Below, piece after piece: positions 28,379 to 37,051 of a DNA stretch of 64,000 bases. The notes beneath the pieces are model-generated. The model was not told where the DNA came from and searched no databases. It worked only from the letters and a program-made list of their open reading frames with translations. Within the stretch, counting starts at the first letter, position 1. Each line of letters begins with the position of its first letter. The translations under genes were made by a program, and so were the position numbers. Source of the DNA: Microbulbifer litoralis (GTDB taxonomy: Bacteria > Pseudomonadota > Gammaproteobacteria > Pseudomonadales > Cellvibrionaceae); the NCBI RefSeq assembly GCF_023634065.1, contig NZ_JALKCV010000007.1, forward strand, positions 1 through 64,000. The letters are read 5' to 3'.

Positions 28379-28816
28379 TTGCACCCGATTTCCCGTCGGC
28401 GTTTCCTGCGCACCCAGCTCTTCCTCGGCATCGGTGCCCTGTTGTCCCCGGCCCTGGTGCCGCCCGCGGCCGCCGCCACCCGCCTGAACAAATTCATGCA
28501 GTTGTCGGACAGCCTGCTGGCGCCGTTGCAGCTGCCGCTGGACAAGCGCGTGGGTGCGCGCCTGCTGGTGGCGTTGAACAACGGCGACCAGGGTTTCAGC
28601 CGCCGGGTCGCGGCGGCGCAAAACGGCGCGGAACTGGCGGCATCCGCACTGGCGGGCCCGGCGATCGCCGCCTGGTTCCGCGGCGTGGTGGGCGACCAGT
28701 TGGTGACCTATGAAAAGGCCCTCAAGTACCGGGTCGTGGCCGACGTGATGCCGGTGCGCACCTACTGCCGCGCGCGGCCGGGTTTCTGGGGCGAGCCACC
28801 GGAAGGAGGTCACTGA
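28379..28816 (+). CDS. Small Tat-exported subunit of FAD-dependent sugar/alcohol dehydrogenase
   Basis: The 145-residue protein starts at TTG and carries a twin-arginine signal (SRRRFLRTQLFLGIGALLS). The rest is a small helical protein like the small subunits of membrane-bound gluconate, fructose, sorbitol and glucose dehydrogenases, which serve as export and assembly partners for the signal-less catalytic subunit. The catalytic subunit follows after one base and the cytochrome follows that, which supports the call. The sequence itself is divergent. Confidence 0.75.
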   Translation: MHPISRRRFLRTQLFLGIGALLSPALVPPAAAATRLNKFMQLSDSLLAPLQLPLDKRVGARLLVALNNGDQGFSRRVAAAQNGAELAASALAGPAIAAWFRGVVGDQLVTYEKALKYRVVADVMPVRTYCRARPGFWGEPPEGGH

Positions 28817-28817
28817 G

Positions 28818-30431
28818 ATGGCGCGCAGGGAAGCGGACCTGGTGGTGGTGGGGTCGGGCGTGGCCGGCGCGCTGGTGGCCAACCAACTGGCAGCGGCGGG
28901 CAAGCGGGTCGTCCTGCTGGAAGCGGGCCCGCGGGTGCCGCGCTGGAAGACCGTCGAGCGTTTCCGCAACCAGGTGGACAAGACCGATTTCATGCGGGCC
29001 TACCGCTCGACGGCCTGGGCGCCACACCCGGAGTATGGCGCGGCCGCCAACAACTACCTGATCTTCAAGGGCGAGCACAAGTTCGACTCCCAGTACATCC
29101 GCGCCGTGGGCGGCACCACCTGGCACTGGGCGGCCAACTGCTGGCGCTTTCTGCCCAACGATTTCAGGGTCGCCAGCCTCTACGGCGTGGGCCGCGACTG
29201 GCCGATCGATTACGACCAACTGGAGCCCTGGTACCAGCGCGCGGAGCTGGCACTGGGGGTCTGGGGGCCGGACGACGAGGACCTGGGGTCGCCGCGCGCG
29301 CAGCCTTATCCCATGCGCCCGCTGCCGCTGTCCTGGAACGATGCGCAGGTGAAGCGGCGCCTGAACGGCCACAATCCCCTCTGGAAGGTGGTGACCGAAC
29401 CTGCGGCGCGCAACAGCCGGCCCTACGACGGCCGCCCCACCTGCTGTGGCAACAACAACTGCATGCCCATCTGCCCGATCGGCGCCATGTACAACGGCAT
29501 CTTCCATGTGGACAAGGCGGAGCAGAACGGCGCCGAGCTGGTCGAGAACGCAGTGGTGCACCGGCTGCAGACCGAGGGCGACCGGATCGCCGCTGCCCAC
29601 TACCTGGATCCCGATGGCAACGAGCACGAAGTGCGGGCGAAGTGTTTTGTACTGGCCGCGAACGGCATCGAAACACCCAAGTTGATGCTGATGTCCACCG
29701 GTGGCGATCACCCCGATGGCGTCGGCAACCGCTCCGGCATGGTGGGCCGCAACCTGATGGACCACCCGGGTACCGGCGTGCATTTCTACGGTGACGAGCG
29801 CCTATGGCCCGGCCGTGGCCCCCAGGAGATGACATCGCTGGTGGGCTACCGCGACGGCGATTTTCGCCGTCACTACGCCGGCAAGAAGCTGAACCTGTGG
29901 AATATCTCCACCGTCGACGGCGAGGCCGACAAGCTGTTCGCCGATCCCGACAGGGTCGGCACCGATGTGCTCGCCCTGCGCGAGCAGCTGCGCGATCGCG
30001 CCGCGCGCTCGGTCACCTTCACCAGCTTCCACGAGATACTGCCGCTGCCGGAAAACCGCATAAGGCCGAGCCGCGACCAGCGGGATGCGCTCGGCATCCC
30101 ACAGCCGGAAATCACCTACCGCATCGACGACTACGTCAAGCGCAGCGCCGCCCACACCCGCCAGCTCTACGCCGAAATTGCGCGGGTCCTGGGCGGTGAA
30201 CAGGTGGTGTTCGACGATCACTTCGCCCCCAACAACCACATCACCGGTTCCACCATCATGGGCAGTCGCGCCGAGGACTCGGTGGTGGATGCCGACTGCC
30301 GCAGTTTCGACCACCCCAACCTGTTTATCGCCGGCAGTTCGGTGATGCCCACGGTGGGCACCGTCAATGTGACCCTGACCATCGCCGCGCTGGCACTGCG
30401 GCTGGCGGATCTGCTCGAGGGGGAGGTGTGA
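28818..30431 (+). CDS. GMC-family FAD-dependent dehydrogenase, catalytic subunit
   Basis: The 537-residue flavoprotein oxidises a sugar or alcohol and passes electrons to the cytochrome subunit. The FAD-binding motif VVVGSGVAGALVANQLA is at the N-terminus. VGGTTWHWAANCWRF is the second flavin motif. The C-terminal catalytic His lies in the block with NNHITGSTIMG, and the end shows NLFIAGSSVMPTVGTVNVTLTIAALALRLAD. Cys209, Cys210 and Cys215 (TCCGNNNCMPIC) match the [3Fe-4S] ligands described for bacterial FAD-glucose and fructose dehydrogenases. It has no signal peptide and is presumably exported with the Tat small subunit. The substrate is unknown. Confidence 0.88.
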   Translation: MARREADLVVVGSGVAGALVANQLAAAGKRVVLLEAGPRVPRWKTVERFRNQVDKTDFMRAYRSTAWAPHPEYGAAANNYLIFKGEHKFDSQYIRAVGGTTWHWAANCWRFLPNDFRVASLYGVGRDWPIDYDQLEPWYQRAELALGVWGPDDEDLGSPRAQPYPMRPLPLSWNDAQVKRRLNGHNPLWKVVTEPAARNSRPYDGRPTCCGNNNCMPICPIGAMYNGIFHVDKAEQNGAELVENAVVHRLQTEGDRIAAAHYLDPDGNEHEVRAKCFVLAANGIETPKLMLMSTGGDHPDGVGNRSGMVGRNLMDHPGTGVHFYGDERLWPGRGPQEMTSLVGYRDGDFRRHYAGKKLNLWNISTVDGEADKLFADPDRVGTDVLALREQLRDRAARSVTFTSFHEILPLPENRIRPSRDQRDALGIPQPEITYRIDDYVKRSAAHTRQLYAEIARVLGGEQVVFDDHFAPNNHITGSTIMGSRAEDSVVDADCRSFDHPNLFIAGSSVMPTVGTVNVTLTIAALALRLADLLEGEV

Positions 30432-31796
30432 ATGTCGATCTTCCGGGAGCCGAGCTGTAGGAGCCTGCCCGCAGGCGAATCGTCACCAACTGCCGTTCGC
30501 CTGAAGGCGGTCTCCTACGGAGGTATCGGTGCCCCCGCGCTTGTTCTCTTGCTGTTTCTCACATCGGCCGTGGCGCAAACCGACGAATTCGACGATGCCG
30601 AGCTGATCGACCGCGGCCGCTACCTGGCCATCGCCGGCGATTGCGCCGCCTGCCACACATCGGACAGCGACAGGCCCTTCGCCGGCGGCTACCCGATGGA
30701 AATGCCGATGCTCGGCACTATCTATTCCAGCAATATCACACCGGATGCCGAGCACGGCATCGGCGACTGGAGCCTGCGGGAGTTCGAGGGCGCCCTGCGC
30801 CGCGGTGTCAGCAAAGGTGGCCGCAACCTCTATCCGGCCATGCCCTACATCTCCTATGCCAGGATCACCGATCGGGATATCCGCGCCCTCTACGCCTACT
30901 TCATGCACGGTGTCGAGCCGCAGGCCGAGCCCAACCGCAACAACGATATCCCCTGGTTGCTCAGCGCCCGCTGGCCGCTGAAGGCCTGGAATACGCTCTA
31001 CCTGGAATCCGGCCCCTACGAAGTGGATCCGGATCGCGGGGAAGCGTGGAATCGCGGCGCCTACCTGGTGCAGGGACTGGCCCACTGCGGCACCTGCCAC
31101 ACACCGCGGGGCATCGGTTTCCAGGAGAAGTCCCTGAGTGAGCAGGGAAACCACTACCTGGCCGGCGGGCCGGTGCTGGCGGGCTGGCAGGCCTACAACA
31201 TTACCCCGGACGACGACAGTGGCATCGGCCTGTGGACCGAAGCGCAACTAATACAGTTCCTCAAAAGCGGCCATGTAAACCGCCTGGCCCAGGCCGGTGG
31301 TCCCATGGCCGAGGCGGTGGAAAACAGCCTGGCCAGGCTGCGCGACGAGGATATTCATGCGATCGCCACCTACCTGCGCGCGATTCCGGCGGTGCGCAGC
31401 GACGGGGGCGGGCCGCGCCAGCGACAGGGGCAGCCATCGCAGAGTGTGATTGCACTGCGCGGCAAACCCCTGGCCAGTGACATCGGTGAGGATGTGGACG
31501 GCGCGCGGCTCTACCTGGGCCTCTGTGCCAGCTGCCACGGTGCCGACGGCACCGGCAGCGAGGATGGCTATTACCCTTCGCTGGTGCACAACTCCACCGT
31601 CGGTGCCCACAGCGATCACAACCTGCGCCAGGCAATACTGCACGGTGTCAGGCGGGATATCGGACAGGGTGCCATCCTGATGCCGGGATTCGCGCGCCAG
31701 TTGAGCGGGGAGCAGCTGGCGGCACTGGTGGACTACCTGCGCCAGCAGTTCGGCGGCCGGCGCGGTCCGGACGCGCCCGACAGGGCTGCGCCCTGA
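30432..31796 (+). CDS. Triheme cytochrome c subunit of the dehydrogenase
   Basis: The 454-residue protein holds three c-type heme sites, CAACH (71-75), CGTCH (from 219) and CASCH (from 365), as in the membrane-bound alcohol/fructose/gluconate dehydrogenase cytochromes that send electrons to ubiquinone. The hydrophobic export segment (APALVLLLFLTSAVAQ) comes only after about 33 residues, because the region after the start codon is a REP-type repeat pair read in frame. No better in-frame start lies after the repeat. It starts one base after the stop of the GMC gene. Confidence 0.88.
   Translation: MSIFREPSCRSLPAGESSPTAVRLKAVSYGGIGAPALVLLLFLTSAVAQTDEFDDAELIDRGRYLAIAGDCAACHTSDSDRPFAGGYPMEMPMLGTIYSSNITPDAEHGIGDWSLREFEGALRRGVSKGGRNLYPAMPYISYARITDRDIRALYAYFMHGVEPQAEPNRNNDIPWLLSARWPLKAWNTLYLESGPYEVDPDRGEAWNRGAYLVQGLAHCGTCHTPRGIGFQEKSLSEQGNHYLAGGPVLAGWQAYNITPDDDSGIGLWTEAQLIQFLKSGHVNRLAQAGGPMAEAVENSLARLRDEDIHAIATYLRAIPAVRSDGGGPRQRQGQPSQSVIALRGKPLASDIGEDVDGARLYLGLCASCHGADGTGSEDGYYPSLVHNSTVGAHSDHNLRQAILHGVRRDIGQGAILMPGFARQLSGEQLAALVDYLRQQFGGRRGPDAPDRAAP
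30455..30520. repeat. GTAG-type REP pair inside the cytochrome gene
   Basis: Two inverted units, 30455-30479 and 30496-30520, match at 20 of 25 positions. Each has the head TGTAGGAG or CGTAGGAG followed by a short stem (GCCTG/CAGGC; CGCCT/AGGCG), the form of Pseudomonas-type REP sequences arranged as a BIME doublet. They occupy codons 9 to 30 of the cytochrome reading frame. Confidence 0.75.
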
Positions 31797-31809
31797 AGGG
31801 GATGCTGCG

Positions 31810-33438
31810 ATGCACTACGTTGTCCTCGCCCTGGTGCTGTTGCTGGCGGTGGCGGTCAGCGCGGTTCTCGCCCGGGTGGCGCCGCTGCGCCTGCCGCTGC
31901 CGATCGTGCAGATCGCCGTGGGCGCTTTCCTCGCCGCGGCGCTCGATGTGCGGATTCCACTGGATCCGGAGATCTTTTTCCTGCTGTTCATCCCGCCACT
32001 GCTGTTCCTCGATGGCTGGCGCATTCCCAAGGGCGCATTCTTCCGCGACCTGAAACCGATCCTGACCCTGGCCGTGGGGCTGGTGGTCTTCACCGTCGTC
32101 GGCATGGGTTTTTTCATCAGCTGGCTGGTGCCGTCGATGCCGATGGCGGTGTGCTTCGCAGTGGCGGCGATACTGGCGCCAACGGACCCGGTGGCAGTGT
32201 CCGCGGTGCGCGGCGACGCGCCGATGCCGGCGCGGTTGGAGCATGTCCTCGAGGGCGAGGCGCTGCTGAACGATGCCTCGGGGCTGGATTTCTTCCGCTT
32301 TGCGGTGGCGGCGGCCGTTACCGGCAGCTTCTCCCTGGCGCAGACGGCGCTGGGATTTTTCTGGGTCGCGCTGGCCGGGGTCGCCATCGGCGCCGGTGTC
32401 GCCTTCCTGTGCGGCTATGCACTGCGCTGGCTGGCGCGTTTCGGCGGCGAGGATACCGGCGTGCAGATACTGGTGAGCCTGCTGGTACCCTTTGCCGCCT
32501 ACCTGGCGGCGGAGCACCTGGGCGGCTCCGGTATCCTGGCCGCGGCAACGGCGGGCATCGCCACCCACTACGTCAATCTGCACGGCGCCGAGCTGTCCAG
32601 CACCCGGATGGAGCGGCGCGCGGTCTGGAACACGGTGCAGGCGGTGATGAACGGCATCATCTTCGTCTTGCTGGGTGAGCAGCTGGTGAATATCGGCACC
32701 GGTGAACTGGGCGAGGTGCGCCACAGTGAGGTCGCCGGCGGCGGCACACTGTTGATCTACGTGGCGGCGATAACCGCGGCACTGCTGGTGCTGCGCTTTT
32801 TCTGGGTGTGGGTGCCGCTGTTCTTTTCCCGGCGGCTCAACCGCGCGCTGGACAGTCGCGGGCGCCTGCTGCTGGTCAGCGTGGTCTCCGTTGCCGGGGT
32901 GCGCGGTGCCATCACCCTGGCCGGGGTACTGTCGCTGCCGTTGCTGATGCCGGACGGCTCGCCGTTTCCGGCGCGCGAGCTGGCCGTGGTGATCGCCATG
33001 GGGGTGATACTGCTGTCGCTGCTGCTGGCCAGTTTCACCCTGCCGGCACTGGTGCGGCGACTGCCGGCCACGCCGTACCTGGATGAAACCGGCGATGAGC
33101 TGGGTGCGCGCGCGGCCGCGGTGGAAGCGGCGATTGCGCGGCTGGAAGCCCTTGGCGAAGAGATCGATAGCGGGGACGGGGACACGATATTGCATCGGGA
33201 GGCGCTGGACTACCTGCTCGACCGCTACCGGCGCCGCCTGTCCAGTGGCGACGGCGCTGGCGACGACCGCATCCAGGCCATGGCGCGCACCGAGCGCTAC
33301 TACCGGATGGAGGCGCTGGCAGCGGAGCGGGTGCGGCTGTTCGAACTGCGTTTCGAGCACCGTATCGACGACGAGCTGCACCGCAAGCTGGTGCTGGAAG
33401 TGGACCTGGCGGAGGCCAGCCTGCGCTCGCGGGAGTGA
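31810..33438 (+). CDS. Cation/proton antiporter, CPA1 (NhaP-type) family
   Basis: The 542-residue protein has about twelve membrane segments up to residue 420 and a cytoplasmic, charged tail of about 120 residues. Diagnostic motifs are LFLDGWRIPK, the ion-site ILAPTDPVAVSAV and EGEALLNDASGLDFF, and GVRGAITLAGVL in a late helix, all typical of Na+/H+ exchangers in the plasma membrane. It shows no gene partner upstream beyond the dehydrogenase operon (13-bp gap), and ends one base from the convergent KefB-like gene. Confidence 0.88.
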   Translation: MHYVVLALVLLLAVAVSAVLARVAPLRLPLPIVQIAVGAFLAAALDVRIPLDPEIFFLLFIPPLLFLDGWRIPKGAFFRDLKPILTLAVGLVVFTVVGMGFFISWLVPSMPMAVCFAVAAILAPTDPVAVSAVRGDAPMPARLEHVLEGEALLNDASGLDFFRFAVAAAVTGSFSLAQTALGFFWVALAGVAIGAGVAFLCGYALRWLARFGGEDTGVQILVSLLVPFAAYLAAEHLGGSGILAAATAGIATHYVNLHGAELSSTRMERRAVWNTVQAVMNGIIFVLLGEQLVNIGTGELGEVRHSEVAGGGTLLIYVAAITAALLVLRFFWVWVPLFFSRRLNRALDSRGRLLLVSVVSVAGVRGAITLAGVLSLPLLMPDGSPFPARELAVVIAMGVILLSLLLASFTLPALVRRLPATPYLDETGDELGARAAAVEAAIARLEALGEEIDSGDGDTILHREALDYLLDRYRRRLSSGDGAGDDRIQAMARTERYYRMEALAAERVRLFELRFEHRIDDELHRKLVLEVDLAEASLRSRE

Positions 33439-33439
33439 C

Positions 33440-35287
33440 TCACATCCCGGGCTTGGAGTTCTGGTCCCAGTGGTGATCCAGGTGCAGGTCCCGGTCGCGC
33501 CGGTCCTCGCGCAGCGCCTGCAGCAGCTGCTCGCGGTAGATGCGGGTCTTGGCGATATGCTGGGATTCGTCGCGCCAGTAGGGGAACAGCTTTTCCAGCA
33601 TGCGCCGGTCGTGCTGCTTGAACTTGCGCGCTGCGCGGCGCGCCTGCAGCTTGCTCAGGCCCAGCAGCTCCAGGGCCTTTTCACCGATTTCCAGTGCCGA
33701 GTCCACCGTCTCGCGGAAGATATGCTTCACGCCCGCTTCCATCAGCGCGTACTGGTGCATGCGATTGCGCGCCCGCGCCAGGATGGTCAGGTGCGGAAAG
33801 TGTTTCTGGATCTGCGTCACTATCTCCAGCGACGCGGCCTGGTCGCTCAGGGTCAGGATCACCAGGCGCGCGTTGCGGGCGCCGGCGGCGCGCAGCAGGT
33901 CCTCGCGCGAGGCGTCGCCGTAATAGGCCTGGATGCCGTAGCGGCGCACCAGGTCCAGCTGCTCGGCGTTGCGCTCCAGCAGCGTGGTCTCGAAGCCGCA
34001 GGCGTTCAGCAGGCGGCCGGCAATCTGGCCGAAGCGGCCGTAGCCGACGATGATCACCGGCGAGCCGGAATCCACCGGCGGCTCCTCCTCGCGCGCCTCG
34101 CCGGTATCGCCGCGCATATAGCGCGGCAGGATAAACTGCTCGTAGAACAATAGCAGTATCGGTGTCAGTGCCATCGACAGCGCGATCAGCGCCAGCAGCA
34201 GGTTGCCGGTGGTGCTGTCGAAGACCCGGTGATTGGCGGCGAAGGACACCAGCACGAAGCCGAATTCCCCCGCCTGCGCCAGCGACAGTGCAAACAGCCA
34301 GTCCTCGCCGCGGGAGATACCGACCACCTTCGCCAGGGCGAACAGGACCGCGAATTTGACCAGTACCAGCAGCACCACCAGTCCCAGCAGCAACAGCGGA
34401 TACTGGGCGATCAGGTTGAAATTCAGGCTGGCGCCCACGGCGATGAAGAACAGCCCCAGTAGCAGGCCCTTGAAGGGTTCGATATCCGCTTCCAGCTCAT
34501 GGCGGTACTCGCTCTCCGCCAGGATCACCCCGGCGAGGAAGGTGCCCAGTGCCGGCGACAGGTCCAGCCAGCTCATGACCGCAGCCGCCGCCAGCACGAT
34601 CAGCAACGCGGAGACGGTGAACATCTCCCGCAGCTGGCTGCCGGCCACCAGCCGCAGCAGTGGGCCCAGCAGGTAGCGGCCGGCAATACCGAAGGCGAGC
34701 ATGGTGCCGATCACGGCGGCACCGTAGTACCAGCCGCTGAGGCCCTCCTGGTGCGAATCCGGCGCCGTGCCGGCCAGCAGCGGCAGCAGTGCCAGTATCG
34801 GGATCACGGCGATGTCCTGGAACAGCAGCACCGAGAAGGCGCCGCGGCCGCCCTCGGTTTTCAGCAGTCCCTTTTCCGTCAGTGACTGCAGCACGATGGC
34901 GGTGGAGGACAGGGCCAGAATCAGGCCGACGGCCAGCGCCGCGCGCCAGGCGTGGTCGAACAGCAGCATCGCCAGCCCCGCCACCGCCAGCGCGGTGGCC
35001 ACCAGCTGGCCGCTGCCGGTACCGAGAATGGCGCCGCGCATCTGCCACAGCTTTTTCGGCTGCATTTCCAGGCCGATCAGGAACAGCATCAGCGCCACAC
35101 CGAACTCGGCCACGTGCATCTCTTCGCTGGTATCGCCCACGAAGCCGAGCGCGTAGGGGCCGATGGCCACACCGGCGAGCAGGTAGCCGAGTACGGAGCC
35201 GAGCCCCAGGCGCGTGGCGATGGGAACGGCGATGGCGGCCGCGGCCAGGTAGGTGACGGCCTGCAGCAGGAAACCGGATTCTTCCAT
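33440..35287 (-). CDS. KefB/KefC-type potassium/proton antiporter with RCK domain
   Basis: The 615-residue protein starts at MEESGFLLQAV (35287); the longer frame upstream is the shadow of the next antiporter gene. Twelve or so membrane segments carry the CPA2 motifs (GSVLGYLLAGVAIGP, LFLIGLEMQPKKLW, LALSSTAIVLQ). A TrkA-N/RCK domain follows at about 400-510 (VIIVGYGRFGQIAGRLL). The C-terminal 100 residues are highly charged. Kef systems release K+ under electrophile stress and are gated by glutathione adducts, which fits the stress genes nearby. It is probably cotranscribed with the antiporter gene 26 bp upstream. Confidence 0.88.
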   Translation of the reverse strand: MEESGFLLQAVTYLAAAAIAVPIATRLGLGSVLGYLLAGVAIGPYALGFVGDTSEEMHVAEFGVALMLFLIGLEMQPKKLWQMRGAILGTGSGQLVATALAVAGLAMLLFDHAWRAALAVGLILALSSTAIVLQSLTEKGLLKTEGGRGAFSVLLFQDIAVIPILALLPLLAGTAPDSHQEGLSGWYYGAAVIGTMLAFGIAGRYLLGPLLRLVAGSQLREMFTVSALLIVLAAAAVMSWLDLSPALGTFLAGVILAESEYRHELEADIEPFKGLLLGLFFIAVGASLNFNLIAQYPLLLLGLVVLLVLVKFAVLFALAKVVGISRGEDWLFALSLAQAGEFGFVLVSFAANHRVFDSTTGNLLLALIALSMALTPILLLFYEQFILPRYMRGDTGEAREEEPPVDSGSPVIIVGYGRFGQIAGRLLNACGFETTLLERNAEQLDLVRRYGIQAYYGDASREDLLRAAGARNARLVILTLSDQAASLEIVTQIQKHFPHLTILARARNRMHQYALMEAGVKHIFRETVDSALEIGEKALELLGLSKLQARRAARKFKQHDRRMLEKLFPYWRDESQHIAKTRIYREQLLQALREDRRDRDLHLDHHWDQNSKPGM

Positions 35288-35313
35288 GTCGTTTTTTGTC
35301 GTTGGTATTGGGT

Positions 35314-36606
35314 CTAGCGGGCCGTCTCGACAACCCCTTCGGGTTCGGCGATATCGCGCGAGCGGCGGATCAGCGGTGCGATGGTGGAGCCCTGCACCAC
35401 GATCGAGAAGAGTACCACGCCGTAGGTCATTACCACCCACAGGTGGCGCAGGTCCTGCCCCTGGATCATTGCGTGGCCGGCGGGGATCGACATCGCCAGC
35501 GCCAGCGCCAGGCCGCCGCGCAACCCGCCCCAGATCAGGATGCGTTCCGTGTAGGGGTGGTATTTGCGGCGCCGCTTGAGCAGGGTGAAGGGCACGCCCA
35601 CCGCCACCACCCGCGCCAGCAGCACGATTACGATGCCGGCTGCGATCAGCAGGTAGTCGAAGTTGCGGAAGTCGATGGTGATCAGGAACAGCCCCACCAG
35701 CAGGAACAGCAGGCCGTTGAGGAAATCCTCGGTGATACTCCAGAAGTTGTCCAGCTCGTGCTGGCTGACGCGGGAGAAGCCCCGCTCGCGGGTGAAGTTG
35801 CCGATGATGATGCCGCTCACCACCATCGCCAGGGCGCCAGAGACGCCGATGATATTGGCCAGCGCAAAACCGGCGGTGGGGATCACCAGTGTCAGCAGCA
35901 GCTCCAGGCTGTGGTCGTCGGTGGAACAGATCAGCCAGTGGAACAGGCCGCCGATAGCCAACCCCAGTGCCACGCCGCCCAGCGCTTCCACGGCGAACAA
36001 CTCGACCACCGCCGGCAGTGTCGGCTCGCCGCCCTCGAAGGCCAGCGCGTAGATCACCGTGAATACGACGATGCCGAAACCGTCGTTGAACAGGGACTCG
36101 CCCTCCACCTGGATCGACACCTGTTCCGGTGCCTTCAGGCTCTTGATGATCGCCAGCACGGCGATGGGGTCGGTGGGGGAAATCAGCGCGCCGAACAGCA
36201 GGCAGTAGACGAAGCTGACCGGCATGCCGATAAACTGCAGAAACCAGTAGAGCAAGGCGCCGACGACGAAGGTGGAGATCAGCGTGCCGACAACCGCCAG
36301 CAGCCCGATCTCCAGCTTCTGGTTGCGCAGCGCCAGCAAGTCGATATGCAGGCTGCCGGCGAACAGCAGGAAGCCCAATACGCCCTTCAGCAGCAGGTCC
36401 TCCAGGTTCATCAGCGGCAGCAACTGGTCGGCCCAGTCGCGCAGGTCGAGTATCCCGATCTTGCCCAGCCCGGTGACCAGCAGCGACAGTGCCAGGGCGC
36501 CGGCGGTGATGGCGATGGTGGCCTGGGCGCGCAGTACATACTGATTGAGGAAGCCGAGAAACACGGACACCGCCGCGAGAAAACAAAAGGTGTAATAGAC
36601 TTCCAT
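35314..36606 (-). CDS. Cation/proton antiporter, CPA1 family (NhaP-like)
   Basis: The 430-residue integral membrane protein shows the CPA1 ion-site ALISPTDPIAVLAIIKS, VEGESLFNDGFGIVVF and a late helix GLRGGLALALAMSIP. Unlike the antiporter at 31.8 kb it lacks a long cytoplasmic tail. It is the first gene of a two-gene unit with the KefB-like protein, giving three monovalent cation/proton antiporters in 5 kb. Confidence 0.88.
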   Translation of the reverse strand: MEVYYTFCFLAAVSVFLGFLNQYVLRAQATIAITAGALALSLLVTGLGKIGILDLRDWADQLLPLMNLEDLLLKGVLGFLLFAGSLHIDLLALRNQKLEIGLLAVVGTLISTFVVGALLYWFLQFIGMPVSFVYCLLFGALISPTDPIAVLAIIKSLKAPEQVSIQVEGESLFNDGFGIVVFTVIYALAFEGGEPTLPAVVELFAVEALGGVALGLAIGGLFHWLICSTDDHSLELLLTLVIPTAGFALANIIGVSGALAMVVSGIIIGNFTRERGFSRVSQHELDNFWSITEDFLNGLLFLLVGLFLITIDFRNFDYLLIAAGIVIVLLARVVAVGVPFTLLKRRRKYHPYTERILIWGGLRGGLALALAMSIPAGHAMIQGQDLRHLWVVMTYGVVLFSIVVQGSTIAPLIRRSRDIAEPEGVVETAR

Positions 36607-36742
36607 ACTGCGCGTGCGGCCTCACTTCTCGGTTTGACGGGATCTCTCCCCGAGGGGCGGCCGCCGGCCGCGATCGGGGGACGGGAAATTCCGCCGAATC
36701 GATCGCGGCCAATGGCCACTGCCACGGGAAAATTCAGGACTA

Positions 36743-36875
36743 TCAGTCGGTTGGTGTGCCGTTATTGTAGTCGCGCAGAGCCTGCTCGATTGTCGGGAAG
36801 AAGGGGCCCGTATTGGGCAACGGGTTCGCGCAGGGGCCGCCCATGAAGGCACATCAGGCCGGCTCCCTCGGGGTT
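36743..36875 (-). pseudogene. C-terminal remnant of a second pirin gene
   Basis: On the minus strand GAGLMCLHGRPLREPVAQYG is followed, after a one-base frame change, by IEQALRDYNNGTPTD and a stop. This parallels the last 38 residues of the intact pirin next door (GAGLLCLHGAPLGEPVVHYG, then IEQALRDYQAGTLTD). Four residues before IEQ are missing. No trace of the first 240 residues was recognised in the 176 bp up to the intact gene, so this is the tail of a tandem copy that has been largely deleted. Confidence 0.75.
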
Positions 36876-37051
36876 GTGGTGCGCATTGTAACGATTCGGT
36901 GGCGCCTGACAAGACGGGCCGGCCGGGCCCACCTTCCGGTTGGATAATTCGTTGGGTAGTGGATGATACTGTTCCAATTCGCCGCGGAATCGCGGTTGTC
37001 GGCGTAGTCCTGAAGACGGAGAGCGGGAGAGCCCGGACACTCCCGCAACTC

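Noticed and set aside
33440-36712. 1090-residue giant antiporter
   Set aside because: The first part is an out-of-frame reading of the adjacent antiporter gene; the true start is at 35287.
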